Positions 1 through 11,595 of a stretch of 64,000 nucleotides of DNA are shown piece after piece. Position numbers and translations under genes: made by a program. The notes under the pieces were generated by a model. That model saw only the letters and a list, made by a program, of their open reading frames with translations, was not told where the DNA came from and did not search any database. Origin of the DNA: Ceratopteris richardii (lineage: Eukaryota; Streptophyta; Polypodiopsida; Polypodiales; Pteridaceae); assembly GCA_020310875.1 (NCBI GenBank), contig CM035417.1:107804104-107868103 (forward strand), given 5' to 3'. Each line of letters starts with the position of its first letter. The first letter of the stretch is position 1.

Positions 1-540
1 TTAAGCTATTAAGCTAAGCATAAGTGAAATGATCCAGTATGTAGGCTTGTGCTTGATTGCTCACTCATTGCATGTATCATAGTTTGACTCATTTCATTCT
101 CATAGTTCATTTTGTTTAATAAGCCCATAAAGCAGTTTCACCAATAGGGTGCAAATGATTGATGTGGGGAAGTCTAGTTTAGTAGAAGAACATATCCATC
201 TTGCATTGCTTGGGCTAGGTACAGAAACGCTTGTCTTTGAAAGAAGAAAATATGGCATTGGATAGCATTGGCTAATCCCATTGACTATTAAATCCATCAT
301 CTAGGCGAGTTTTTGAGGGTATGGCATGAATTATTGCTCATGAAATTGGTCCCTTCAAACCCCCTCAAATCCTTAGTCATCCCTAGGGCTCCCTTCAATC
401 CAATTTCTCCCCCTCACATCATCATATCATCTTCCCCCTTCCTTTTCACCCCCTCACCTTTTATTCTTTTTCATCCCCCACCCCCACCAAATTTCTCTCC
501 TTCTACTATTTAATTTTTTCTTTCCCTTCCCAACTCAATA
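1..540. other. intergenic DNA, no gene seen
   Basis: AT-rich stretch turning into pyrimidine-rich DNA after about 350. Short open frames on both strands show no recognisable motif or codon pattern. I see no RNA gene or mobile-element end. Confidence 0.5.
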
Positions 541-862
541 TTGCCTCTTCAACCATGGGGATTTGTTCGCCACTCACCTCAAAACCCGAATTCACCTCTT
601 CAACCATGGAAACTCGTCTCCAAATATCGTCACAACCCAAATGTTCCTCTTCAACCATGGAAAAGTTTCCCGAACTTATTTCACAACCCAAGTTCACCTC
701 TAAAACCATGGAAATCTGTCCCCAACTCACTTCACAACCCAAATTCACCTCAAAAACCATATAAATTAATCCCCAATTCACATCACAACCCAAATTTGCC
801 TCTACAACCATGGGAATGTTTCCCCAACTCACTTCACAACCCAATTCTCCTCTTCAACCATG
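541..862. repeat. minisatellite, about six diverged 51-54 bp units
   Basis: A unit of the form 'cacaacccaaattcacctc' + 'ttcaaccatggaaa' + 'ctccccaactcacttc' recurs about six times. Units differ by point changes and small length changes. Because the period is close to a multiple of three, both strands stay open and give repetitive peptides of about 18 residues per unit (PNSLHNPNSP.KPWK on plus). I take this as a tandem repeat and not as a gene. Confidence 0.75.
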
Positions 863-1277
863 TGGAATCATTGACACGACCTTTTCTTTAAAAGACAAGC
901 TAGCTAGAGATTTTAAGCCCATCACTTGCAAACTACTTTGGTTTTGGGAAGCACAAGAATAGAAGCATGGCGATGTTTGATTGAATACTGATGTCCTTCA
1001 AATTTGTGCAACCATGTTGTTCCTACTATATGGGTAGGGGACAACATAATTAAATTTGATGTTCTTCACATTCATGAAGCATTTTCAAAGATTAGGCACC
1101 AACCTCATCCATCATAGATTTTTCCATCCCCCTCTACATATATTCTCCCTTACCCCCCTCCCTATAGATTCAGCCTCAACCCACAAATTTTCCATCATCC
1201 CCATCCCCCATGTAAACCACTTTGTCCCACTGTTGCACCCCACCCAAATTCGGCCATCATTCATCTGTAAGCCAATT
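863..1277. other. intergenic DNA, no gene seen
   Basis: Nothing recognisable. It separates the two pyrimidine-rich minisatellites. Confidence 0.45.
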
Positions 1278-1632
1278 TGCCCCTCTATTAGAAATTTAGC
1301 CTCGAAGCCACTCTTCATAATTTTCCCCCTCTCAAGAAATTTTCATCCAACTCCCTTTCAAAATTTGCCCCTCTATTAGGAATTCTTCCTCCAAGCAACT
1401 CTTCAAATTTTTCCCCTCGCAAGAATTCTTCCTACAAGCCCTTTCAAATTTTGGCCCTCTCTCAGGAATTTGTGCTCCAAGCCACCCTTCGAATTCGCCC
1501 CCTCTGGGGAATTTTCCTCCATTCGAAATTTTCCCCCTGTTAAGAAATTATCCCCCCAAGCCACCTCAGATTTTCCTCCATTCCAAATTCACCCCCTCTC
1601 AAGAATTCTCCCCCTAAGCCATCTTAATTTTC
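1278..1632. repeat. second, more diverged pyrimidine-rich minisatellite
   Basis: The phrase 'cccctctcaagaattcttcc' followed by 'ccaagcca.cttcaaatttt' returns about six times with a period near 55-60 bp and many substitutions. The composition resembles the array at 541-862, but the unit is different. Confidence 0.55.
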
Positions 1633-2506
1633 CCTCCATACAATCATATTAAAATTTGAACCAAACTCATAGTTAGATTCTAATCGTGAAGCCCACCTAT
1701 TTCTCACTATGGCTCTTACTCCAACCTACAAAAGGATATTACTACAAGGAAAATAAGTCCAAAGAAATCCATAAAAAGTTCCTTCTATGTCAAAAGATTC
1801 GATTAGATGAGTTAAAATTGGTTCGTTGAGAGTACCAAATTTAGGCTAGCTCTTCCACCAAACTTGTTCGATTTGCCTCCTCCAAAATTAAAGGATTGGA
1901 TTTGACAAGGCCACCCCTCTTGGTCTTTGGAGCCTATATAGGAAGATGTTTGGCACTCATTTGAAAATTATTAAGGATCACTTTGTATCCATTAGTTGGG
2001 ATCATCATAATCATTATGAGCATCTCATATTGTTGTTTATCTGTATTCTTGTTGTACTTACTTCTTGGCTACCCTCTGCACTCTATTGCAAATCTATCGA
2101 TTGTATTTCAAGGCCACTCAATGGTGATTGTAGAGAGTGTTGGCTTCTCTTTTGTCTAGAATATAGAATGATAAGGTGATTTGTTAAGTCTTTGTTATTG
2201 TAACATAGTTGGAGTGTGTTTCTTTTCACTTGCAAAGAGTACTTTACTGTCATTTTTTATTCAAGGTCTAGTCTTTGGAGAGGCTACTAGTCAACTTTGT
2301 AATGCTCATTTGGATTATTTTGGCTTACTGAAATCATTCTAATTCTTAAGACGTTGAATTTTCTTATCTGTGTTGTTGTAAATTTCTCATCGATTTGACT
2401 TCATGTTCTCACTCCTAAGTTGTATATCTGCATTGTATACCCACACACAGACATGTCATAGGGATACTTCCCTAAAGACAAATCCCTTGAAGTAGAAGGA
2501 ATTAGA

Positions 2507-2540
<34 letters not shown>

Positions 2541-3000
2541 TGTAAGAGACAGAGAGCGATTCAACACACAAAGACGACATAGAGAGATACAATAAAGATT
2601 CAATCTCTTTGTTTTGTTGTTTTGTTTTGTTTGTTTGTTGATTTAACATGTTGTTTTATTAATTACACAATTTATTTACACACATATATTTAGAGTTTTA
2701 GGGTTTCACACACATGGTTCACTCATTTTGGGTTTTAACAATCACATACACATAGGGATTTAGGGTTTCATACACACTTATAGACTCATACGCTTGGATT
2801 TTCTCAACTGTCACTCACTTAGTTGGGTTTTCTAAACACTCACTTAGTCACCAAGTTTTCATGCGAGCTCTTGGTGCAAAGGTTTCTTCAACATCAAAAC
2901 CTTCAATTTTTGTAGCAAACTAGCAAAATTTAGATGACCGAAGCGTGCATGCCATCAATTGGATTAATTTTGAGCATGCAATCAAGGCCTTTGTAGCACT
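1633..3000. other. intergenic DNA with a (GA)n tract at 2506-2540
   Basis: No protein motif is seen. A GA microsatellite of about 35 bp lies at 2506-2540. At 2690-2870 there are several 'tagggttt' words in a non-tandem setting, which is not telomeric repeat. Confidence 0.5.
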
Positions 3001-4092
3001 CAATCTCTTTCTCTCTCTCTCACTCTCCATCTTTCTCTCTCTCCCTCTCTCTCTTTCCATAGAACCACTACGTTGAAATTTAATTTTCAATTTTTTTGTA
3101 GCGATCACAATGTATTGCATCTCTCTCTCTCTCTCTAAAACGCACACACACACACACACACACACATCGAGTCCCAGTGAGGCAATATGTGTCTTCCTCT
3201 CGGATTTTTCTATAACAATAGCAGTCGACCTATGGATCAATCTCTCTCTCTCTCATTCTCCAATTCTTTGTGTTTTTTTGTGTGAAACATTAATCTTCCA
3301 TATGACATCTCTCTCTCTCTCATCGAGTCATAGTGCACCAAGATCTCTCTTGGTCTTTGTTTTTTCTACAATAGAACCATCCAAGCTATGTAACAATCTC
3401 TCTCTCTCTCTCTCAATCTCACTCTCACTCTCTCTATCGTTCTCCAATTCACTATATTCTACCCCACAAAGCATCAACCTTCCACAGGGTCCTCTTTCTC
3501 TCTCTCTCTCATCCACTCCATTGTGTAGTACCACCTTGATCTTTCTATAACTTATCTGTGTAGTGCTTTGGTGGGAAATATCTCTCTCTCTCTATGTGTG
3601 TCTCTCTTAGAGGCAACATATTCTCTCTCTATTGTGCATGATACATGGTAGGAGTCTCTCCCTTCTTTCCTTTAAATCATCTCTTTATAATAAAAACCTC
3701 GATTTGTGATGCATGATGCCAAATCCTCCCTTCTGTGTGCTAATTTTGCTCTTCATGTGCCACAAAACCTATTCTATGGTCCTTTTTGTGCTTCAATATC
3801 TATTCTTTATCTCCTATGCACCTTGACCTCTTTATATCTGCATCCGTGTGCGCCACAAACATTTTGTGCCGAATCTCTTTCTTCCCCTCTCTCTCTATCT
3901 CTTTCTTTATATCTCTGTCTCTATCTTTCTATCTTTATCTCTCTCTTTCTATCTCTATCTCTCTCTTTCTCTTGAATGAAAGCAATAGTGCCATCTATAT
4001 ATGAGCTTTTGCCAAGGTCTCTCTTTGCCTTAATCTCCAATTCTCTCTCTCTCTCTCTCTCTATCTATCTCTCTCTCTCTCTCTCTTTGCCA
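3001..4092. repeat. cluster of (CT)n microsatellites with repeated spacers
   Basis: More than ten (CT)n runs of 10-30 bp are separated by spacers that share phrases such as 'ttctccaattc' and 'cttggtctttgttttttcta'. A (CA)n run sits at 3144-3166. The spacers look like diverged copies of one higher-order unit of roughly 100-150 bp. Ser/Leu-rich open frames here are microsatellite translation. Confidence 0.7.
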
Positions 4093-4148
4093 GAGTGGGA
4101 TGGTGAACTATGATAATTCCATTTTTCTCTCAATGGGGAGTACACAGA

Positions 4149-5162
4149 TGTTGGTGCAAGACAATCAACAATTGAAGGTCTTTAAGTCCGCAGAGACTTC
4201 AGCAAAAATTTCTTTAAAAAGGTCACCGGAACAGTACCTGAACAGTACCGGAAGGTCACAGGAAAGTCACCGGAATGTTACCGGAATAGATCAATTTTAC
4301 AGATTTCAGTTCATGAAGAGTTGAAGGATGAAAGGAGGAAGAAAAGAACAAATTTTGGAGCATAGAAGAAAACCGGAAAAAAAAAAATGTACACATATGT
4401 ACAGTAGTATAGTCCGCGTTATAAGCTTGTACAAATTTATCTATAAATACTTGGAAAATGTCGAGGCGCGTAGTGATGAATAGTGATGGAAGAAATGAGA
4501 GGCGTATAGGCATTGAGGCATATACGAGAGAGAAAGGAATAGAATAGAAGAATGAGAAGTTAGATGTCATGAGACATATGAAAAGTTAGTTGAGTTTTCC
4601 TCTCATCACTCAACTGTAACTTTCTGAATAATCGAAAAATACTGCGCCGAAATTTCTGTGTGTTTTCATCTGTGATAGATGATTTGTGAAATCCTATTGA
4701 GGATATCTAAGTCTATAGTTCATCAATCTATAGCTTAAGTTTCAGAGTTTAATTGTAAACAGAAACCGAGAATTGTCAGTAGGAACATTCTTATGTGTTG
4801 AATGTTCAAAGTTTACTGAAACAGGCGCATTTTCGGTGATCAATGTTTTGATCATTTCTCAGTGCATACTTTAAAGTTTTGCATGAGTGAAGGCTTAATC
4901 TTTAAGTTAGAAGATAAGCTACTTGTAACCAGAAGCATTTGCTTAAACGGGTTCTATTCAAGGAGAACCAAGTCTTAGAAGTTACAGGTGTGAAGTCGAC
5001 TGTTCAGAATGACAGTTTCAGACAAAAGTAACCTGTGAAGATTAATTTGAAGAAATTGTGCAGTAGACTTATGTGTTGTGAAGGTTTTTGACTTACTCTT
5101 GGTATAGAGGTGTTCTAATCACAAGAGTAGGTTATTCTGAAGGAGATTAACACTCTCCGACA
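4149..5162 (+). mobile_element. solo LTR, Ty1/copia, same family as copia A and C
   Basis: The sequence starts TGTTGGTGCAAG and ends in ..TTAACACTCTCCGACA. It aligns end to end with the LTRs at 43595-44625 (plus) and 39903-40962 (minus), although much diverged. It is flanked by a perfect 5-bp direct repeat ACAGA (4144-4148 and 5163-5167). No primer site or internal region follows, so it is a solo LTR left by LTR-LTR recombination. The high divergence from the other two LTRs suggests an older insertion or another subfamily. Confidence 0.85.
4388..4403 (+). promoter_or_regulatory. near-palindrome in the copia LTR U3
   Basis: TGTACACATATGTACA occurs here and, identical, at 43709-43724 and (reverse strand) 40796-40811. 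It is kept in LTRs whose flanks have drifted, so it may be a protein-binding site in U3. Function is inferred only. Confidence 0.4.
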
Positions 5163-5480
5163 ACAGAGTCAAAAGGGTAGACATTTGTGATGAACCTCCT
5201 TCACTATTGTCCTCGCGAACTTGGCCATCCTCTTGTCCTTGGAATATGGATCAGGTGCCCCATATCTAGAATATCCAAAAGCTCCTCTATATCCAAGACC
5301 ACAATCATCTTGAGAAGAGTGCTCTTATGACCAATGTTGTTGGGTTGTTGTGTTTCCATCGACTTGAAAAGACTTATAATCAAATGAGCTAGATCCTGAT
5401 CTCTTCTTGACTAAAGATGTTGATCCATGTTCGAGTATGAGGATGGTCCCTCTTGCTATCCATTCATCTCTCTGTTTCTT

Positions 5481-5623
5481 TCTCTCTATCTCTCTCTCTC
5501 TCTCTTTCAACACTTGTCTCTCAACATGGATGTACAGTCACTATGTCATGAATAAATGTTTAGAAATCTCAAAGTTCATAGCGAAACATCTCTCTCTCTC
5601 TCTCTCTCTCTGTGTCTCTCCCT

Positions 5624-5671
<48 letters not shown>
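5481..5671. repeat. (CT)n microsatellites
   Basis: CT runs at 5481-5508 and 5589-5671, interrupted by TGTG and CCCTCCCTCC. The DNA between them shows no gene. Confidence 0.85.
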
Positions 5672-5674
<3 letters not shown>

Positions 5675-5983
5675 ACTAGTCAATTTATGCATGCAGAAAT
5701 CATAGAGTAGAGAAGGGTGAGTAGAGAGATATGGAAATTTCTTTCTATCTCTCTAAGACTCTCTTTCTACGTCCTTCTTCTCTCTCAATTTCTCATGTCC
5801 ATTCTCTTAATGCAGCAAGGTATTGAGCTCGATTGATGCAAGTCTTATTATCTATTGCTTGTGAATTCATGAAGTAGATTGTGTTGCTTGAGCTTCTTGT
5901 TAGAAAACAATGTCCCAATAGTCCACATTGCTGTCAGTATACAGATAGTATAGCTATTCTGTTTAGTGCTTCTACATGAAAAG

Positions 5984-6051
5984 CATGGGCGCTCTGGTTA
6001 AGACAAAATATTCTCAAAGAAATGGACTGGGTTCGAATCCCACCTCCCATA
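5984..6051 (+). other. tRNA-like sequence (degenerate tRNA or SINE head)
   Basis: A box-A-like GCTCTGGTTAAGA (5991-6003) is followed at the right distance by a perfect box B, GGTTCGAATCC (6030-6040), inside a T-arm with a good stem. The ends ATGGG and CCCAT could pair as part of an acceptor stem. The middle has CTCAAAG, which would present a CAA (Leu) anticodon, but the anticodon stem pairs poorly. It is therefore a tRNA relic or the 5' head of a tRNA-derived SINE. No A-rich SINE tail is evident. Confidence 0.4.
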
Positions 6052-6355
6052 GTAGCGTACTCAAAATTTTGGACAGCTTTCGCTTTATTAAAAACTCATG
6101 GATTGTTTATCTTACGAATAGCGAACATAGACGGTGACAACTTTTGCTTTATTAATACAATTACGTACGATCACATAGCTTTATTTACGTGCTTTATTGG
6201 GTGCTTTTCTAGAGTACACAAAACTATATAAGGAGAGTATTGGCCTCATTATATTCATCCTTCACCTAACTTTCAACACAAGCCTTGAGCTTGGACCTCA
6301 ATAGAGGTGGTGTTTCTTCTAGCACATGGGGTAGCCATGGTGCTAACTTAAAGCA

Positions 6356-7311
6356 TGTTGAGGAGCAGCTATGGAGTTCTTCTTGGAGATTCTTCTTGGA
6401 GAAGATGAAGGTTGTGCTCACACTCTAGCTCATGGAGAGGAGGTTATCTCTTGTTCATGGAAAGAAGACTTGGTCATTAGCAGCTTGATGGTGAGGATCG
6501 GCCATCTACATGGTGTATTTGAAGATTGTCTTCTACATGAAGATTTCGGGCTACTTCAAAGACATTGGATGGTGTTTAACATAAGATTTACATCTTATGT
6601 TAAGTATTCAGGTACATATTCTCTTTATGCACACAAGTACTATTTGAAGTTTATGGAGGCAATAACATCCATATCAGGAGGAGTCCTATTCGGCATAGGT
6701 ACAAGAGAATCAGTACGTATATGCTTTATGCATATTTGGATGAGGTGTTTGAGAAGGTGTGTTCACATGAGTTTGAGGATTTCTAGTAGCAAATTTGTTA
6801 GCATTATTTGCTACTTTTTAAGTATCTGATCTTTTCACACACGTATCTGACTTAGGGTCTTCCATAGCCTAAGGTTAGATGAGGGTTTGTTGTTTATCAG
6901 TTTCACACTGATCCTTCCTCTTTCAGTCACTCATATTCACTCTTCTATAACCTATTAGGTCACACATCTCATGTATATTCAGATTTCTACCCATACATCT
7001 GAATATGTTTGTTACATTTGTACATTCACTCTTCCATCTATTTCTCATCACATAGAGTGGTTGAGAGTTTTTCTCCCACATTATACATTGAACATTGTTC
7101 TATATAATACTATGAGTAAGCAATGGCTTACGTAACACCTTACACATGTCATCTATTCTTTCTCTATATTTGTCTCGTCTTTTGTATGATTAAGTTGTGG
7201 TATGTTCATGTTTTGTCAATATTGAAGATTGCTAGATTCAATGTTGTATATGCTGGACCTATGGAACCATCGATCTGTGATATGAGCTATGGGCCTACCT
7301 CATTTTCAACA
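6356..7311 (+). mobile_element. LTR of an unclassified retrotransposon (5' limit uncertain)
   Basis: The right end is clear: ..CATTTTCAACA at 7311, then TT and a primer site TGGTATCAGAGC at 7314-7325 that matches initiator Met tRNA, as in many plant LTR elements. The left end is only a guess (TGTTGAGGAGCAGC at 6356). No second LTR was found in the window. Confidence 0.5.
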
Positions 7312-7313
7312 TT

Positions 7314-7325
7314 TGGTATCAGAGC
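7314..7325 (+). other. primer binding site, Met-tRNA type
   Basis: TGGTATCAGAGC follows the LTR 3' end by two bases. This is the standard plant copia/gypsy primer site. Confidence 0.75.
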
Positions 7326-9617
7326 ACTAAGGTTTTGGTTTCATAACTTTAGGTCTTTGGCATCATTGCATTAAGGCTCATTCAGAATCCTAGGTTCCCA
7401 AATTTCCAGGTTTACAACATATGATTCAAGAGCATCTTCTAATATTTGACATTTGACATACACACTTAATCTATATGAGTAGAGATTTGAGAATCAGATA
7501 ATTTAGTTACATGTGTATTCATCAGTGTGGAGTATGAAGTTGATGATCTGTTAGCAGCCGAATATTTTTGGAAGAGTATGCAAATACTTTACAAAAGTAT
7601 TATTTGAAGACCCAGACTTGATGAAGAAAAGACTACTTCAAATTCAAGAAAGAACAATGGTTTAGAGAAGATGAAGGAATTAGATTAACATCAAATCATA
7701 GGTATCAGTTTCTACTATCAGATTGTCATTTGCAAGTCATGTCTTAGAAGAGTAGTTATGAAGAGATTTGAAGGTTTCAAGGAGTGCTTTTATACACTTT
7801 CATCTTTTGAAAGTTAAAGGCTACATCAAAATAGGTATCTAGAGGTTTTTCTAGAGAGTTTTGAGAAATCTCTTTCATGGCAAGAAAGTTCATCTAAGAA
7901 GACAAATGTGAAGATGGGATGAGTTTTTTTATTTCAGCCAATTTTCTGTTGTAAATTGGTTGGATATCCAAGTACAGAATGTAATCTAGGTATCTAGAGA
8001 AGGTAACTCTAGAAAGGGAAATTCATCATTCAGACAAAAGGTTGGTGAATTTAGTTGTTTCAGACATTTGAAACAGAATTTTGATTCAGAGATATGAGGA
8101 GATGATAAAACATGATTTTATGTTCACTTCCATTTGTATACCATGTTTGTTTTGTCTCTTACTCTTAGCATTAGAGGAAGAGAAAGAATTCATTTGAAGA
8201 AGTTAAGAGTGCTTGCTACTTCAAGATGAAGATAACAAAAGGTATGGAAGAGAAGTTTGAAGGTGTTGAAATCATCAGGTGGGAAAAAGATGTAGAAGAA
8301 CAAAGTCCATCATTTCCAAAAGAAAAGTAAGGCTTCCTTTTCTCATATATTTTCCATATACTTTTCTTATTTTATCCTCTACATCCAAAGACAAGTCTAC
8401 GAGAACATCGTGTGTGAAGATAGTCTAAGGAAGAAGCAGTTTCTTGTTTTGCATTACACTTGGTCATGTTTTAGTAGGTTTTGACAACGAATTGCATTGA
8501 GAGAAAGAAAAGCAGCAGATATAACTTTGGACTCATTTGTGTATGAGTTATGCTTTAGTTGAAGCTTTTAAGCAGGCAGCTTATATGTTCCCTCAAAGAA
8601 TTCTCGGTGTGTCAATACAGGGCTACTTGGTATATGATAAGTTGTAGAGAAGTATATCTCTTCTTTATCTAACTCTTGAGGTAAAAGAGTTTTTTGTAGT
8701 AGATGTTGAAGACTTGGGTTGAGGTTTTATGTTTGGAAAAGGTTACCTCATATTCAGTATTTTCAAAAGACTTTAGAAAATTTAGTCTTGTTGATGTACA
8801 AGTCAATGGAGAATCTACTTTCTATGTTTGTCTTGATTTTTGGATACATACTTCTATTCAAAAAGGTGTTCCATCAGATCCTATTACTTGATTGAGAAGT
8901 GGAGTTAGCCAAAAGAGAGTCAAGCAAGTATCATCATATTTCACCCAGGTAGAATATGAAGATCTGAAGTATCAACTTGCAGCTTTTGGAGTTCTCAAGG
9001 TGAGAAGTTTGTCCACTTATATTTCAAGTAGGAGTTGCACATTCTTGGGAAGGATTTGTTTGAAGAAAAGTTTTACAACTTTGTAAGAAGCATGGACACT
9101 TGGAGACATTGAGGTAGCAAATCAAACATTTAGTCAGGAAGGTTTGATGAGAGCAGATTCTACACAAGAGAGATCATTGATCTTGGACGATCTTGTATGA
9201 TCTTAGATGATCTTGCATTATCAAGAAGATCTTGAGTATTTATGAGTCAATTGTCTATCCTTTGTTTGTGAAGATTCTTAGCATTGGAAGAAGTAAGTCA
9301 AAGATTCAAGTTCTATCAAATTTGTGTTGCAGAGAGATAGAATAAGATACTTGTTATGTTGCAGAAGGTTCTAAATCCTAAAATGCTTTTAGCAAGGTTT
9401 TTCGTTATATAGATCAGCTAACCTTATTCTAGATTTTGGGAAGCTGAGAAGTAAACAGTGAAAGCTATTAGCATCTACAGTGCTAATAAAAAGGGTTTAG
9501 AAATTTTGTTTCAGATACAGGTATTGATCACTGATTGCTTGTCACTTAAAAAATTGAATCACTAAAGATAAAAAAGATTTCGTCAAGAGAAGGTTGATCT
9601 TCGAGGCTATCATAAGG
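7326..9617. other. probable non-coding interior of the LTR element; no gene recognised
   Basis: Purine-rich, AT-rich DNA behind the primer site with no gag, protease, integrase or RT motif in any frame I could read. Two adjacent 60-residue open frames near 8703-9086 look unremarkable. At 9160-9235 the word GATCTT recurs about six times. It could be the interior of a large non-autonomous (LARD-like) element or simply decayed DNA. Confidence 0.35.
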
Positions 9618-10183
9618 ACTAGTTTTCATTGAAGAATCTGCTCAAGATTTAATCTTCCTTAAAACTGACTTCAACAAAGCTTATGATAGACTTGAGTGGC
9701 ACTTCATTCTCCAATCTCTAAAAGGCATAGGATGCAAACAAAAATTCATAATGATGATCTCAATGTTCCTTGAAAATTTCTGAGCTCAAATAAACATCAA
9801 TGGTTGGATTTCTCAAGCTATTTGATTAAAATGTTCTATTAGGGAAGGATGCCCCTTGGCCCCTCTTCTCTTTGTAATTATTGTCGATGGTCACAACTAC
9901 CTTGTTAAACATCATGCATGCTTAAGTCTTATTCAAGGGATCTTTCTTCCCATCAATCAAGAATAGATGATCATGAGACTCTTTGCCCTTGATATGAATG
10001 CTTTTGTGCATAATGATGCGACCAGCATTGATACCTTTGGTGTTGCCTAAATACATTTTTTGAGGCATGCAGCTACATAATGGACCACTCTAAATTCTCT
10101 TTCAAGGTTGTCATTGCGCATCCACCCAAACCTTTGGTTTACCATGGTTGTCAATTGATCCCCAAGGGACAAATCTTCTATGT
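9618..10183 (+). pseudogene. LINE (L1-like) reverse transcriptase fragment
   Basis: Plus-strand translation from about 9628 gives TDFNKAYDRLEW, then REGCPLAPLLF, both hallmark blocks of non-LTR (L1 clade) reverse transcriptases. A third block follows, LFALDMNAFVHND, where the family has F-A-D-D, so the catalytic box is altered. Several in-frame stops interrupt it (for example after MFLENF and after QAI), so it is dead. There is no endonuclease domain upstream and no tail. The right edge is cut precisely where the gypsy A LTR begins at 10184, which suggests the LTR element landed in the LINE or that the two were joined by rearrangement. Confidence 0.8.
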
Positions 10184-10412
10184 TGTCAAGAAGGAAGCAG
10201 GTGAATGGGAAGAGCCGGTCAAGGGTTGGATCAGGCCCCTGAGGTGCACCGTTCCCATGTTCGGCAAGCCGCCTTTGCATGCTAGGTGCCTCGCCCTCTC
10301 TCTTGTGTGGCGATCGTCGTAAGGCCCCTACCCTCTCAGAAGAGATGAGCGAACTTTCCTACGCGTAAGACCATAGGCGTCGGGAAGGAAAAGATATAGA
10401 TACCAGGCTAAA
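10184..10412 (-). repeat. gypsy A 3' LTR (recognisable part)
   Basis: Matches 24334-24562 in the same orientation. It begins TGTCAAGAAGGAAGCAGG against TGTCGCGAAGGAAGCAGG in the other copy and runs to ..GAGGCTAAAA. The LTR may continue past 10412, but the other copy is cut there, so the full length is unknown. Confidence 0.7.
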
Positions 10413-10805
10413 ACACGGAAGTCAATGATACAATGCGGAAGTCGTCCATTAAGATCTCAATGATACAAAGATGCCGGCTTCACTACGGGACGATGTCGGA
10501 AGGATTTCTTCACTTGAGTTACTATATGGAAAAATAAAAATGTTTTGATTTAAAGTTAATTAGTTGAAATCTCTCTCACATTTTTTTTAATTAACTAATT
10601 TTTCTTTGAAGTACGTGCATGCAAAAGATGGACACATATTTAGAATGTGTTAAATAATGTTAGTATGCATGAAATCTAGTTAGTTAACTAGTTAATTAAC
10701 TAATTAGACTAACCAGTTAACTAACTCTAACTTTTAGTTCTTCATGCTGACATTTAACTATAAATATAAGTTTTTCATTCTTTTTTCTTAATGACTTTAT
10801 CTGCA
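10413..10805. other. AT-rich spacer with TTAACTAAC-type inverted repeats
   Basis: No gene. At 10548-10735 the words AATTAACTAATT, TAGTTAACTAG and GTTAACTAAC form overlapping short palindromes. The end of the stretch (TAATGACTTTATCTGCAG, to about 10806) recurs at 13156-13173 as TAATGACTTTATCTGTAG. Confidence 0.45.
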
Positions 10806-10896
10806 GGTACGTGCATCGGGAGAGAGAGAGAGAGAGAACCACTGTCATCTGGCTCCCCCTCCTCCAGCCGCAACAACGTCAAATGCCGCCACAGCC

Positions 10897-10934
<38 letters not shown>

Positions 10935-11120
10935 CACTGTCATCTGGCTCCCGCTCCTCCAGCCGCAACAACGTCAAATGCCGCCACAGCCGGAAGAGAG
11001 AGAGAGAGAGAGAGAGAGGTCCCTTTCACCTCCCCCCCTTCTCCAGCAGACAGCGACCGCTAGCGCACAGAAAAGAAAGGGGAGAGAGAGATAGAGAGAG
11101 AGAGATCAGAGTTTCTCCTG
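10806..11120. repeat. GA minisatellite with a GC-rich spacer in two tandem units
   Basis: (GA)n runs alternate with a spacer beginning AACCACTGTCATCTGGCTCC and ending GCCGCCACAGCCGGAA, at 10838-10903 and 10932-10997. The period is about 94 bp and the spacers are almost identical. Arg-Glu-rich open frames over it are translated microsatellite. Confidence 0.8.
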
Positions 11121-11484
11121 ATTGCAGACACGCAAGGGTACAGACAAGAGCTCCATGATCAGCTTGACAGAGAAATATCACACAGAGAGAGAAACCTTCA
11201 GCTTTTCCCCCTCCTCTATCGTGCTGCGCATGCAAGCTAGGAGAGAGAGAATTCTTGTCCTTCTTCTTTTCCCCTCTTTCATCCTCGGCACGTGCGCACT
11301 CAGAGAGAAAAAAACTGTAACGCACAGGTATTTATGGACAATGGGTGATGCAGTTGATCGAGGGAGAGAGAAAGCTCTCTAACTATGGGATTGCTCAAAA
11401 GAGAGACCACTCGATAGCCCTCTGTATAGAAAGAGAGGCAGAAAGCTTAGGGAGACGGGAATGATGGCAGATACCAAAAGAGAA

Positions 11485-11515
<31 letters not shown>

Positions 11516-11595
11516 ATATTCTCCCCCCTCCTCAAGCAGCGTAAGATGGCAGCACCACAGCCGGAAGAGAGAGAGGGAGAGAGAGAGAGAGAGAG
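11121..11595. repeat. further GA-rich unit with diverged spacers
   Basis: GA runs at 11487-11516 and 11567-11594 with a spacer ending CACAGCCGGAA, kin to the spacer of the preceding array. No coding signal. Confidence 0.6.

Noticed and set aside
541-862. CRISPR-like array
   Set aside because: Units are contiguous with no unique spacers, and the context is plant nuclear DNA.
2690-2880. Interstitial telomere repeat (TTTAGGG)
   Set aside because: Words are isolated and irregular. The same holds for 16060-16300 and 51420-51620.
5984-6051. Functional tRNA-Leu gene
   Set aside because: Anticodon and acceptor stems pair too poorly; kept only as a relic.
8703-9086. Two adjacent open frames of about 60 residues as a gene
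   Set aside because: No family motif and composition like the surrounding non-coding DNA.
10047-10322. Overlapping frames on both strands across the LINE/LTR junction
   Set aside because: They bridge two unrelated elements and are chance frames.
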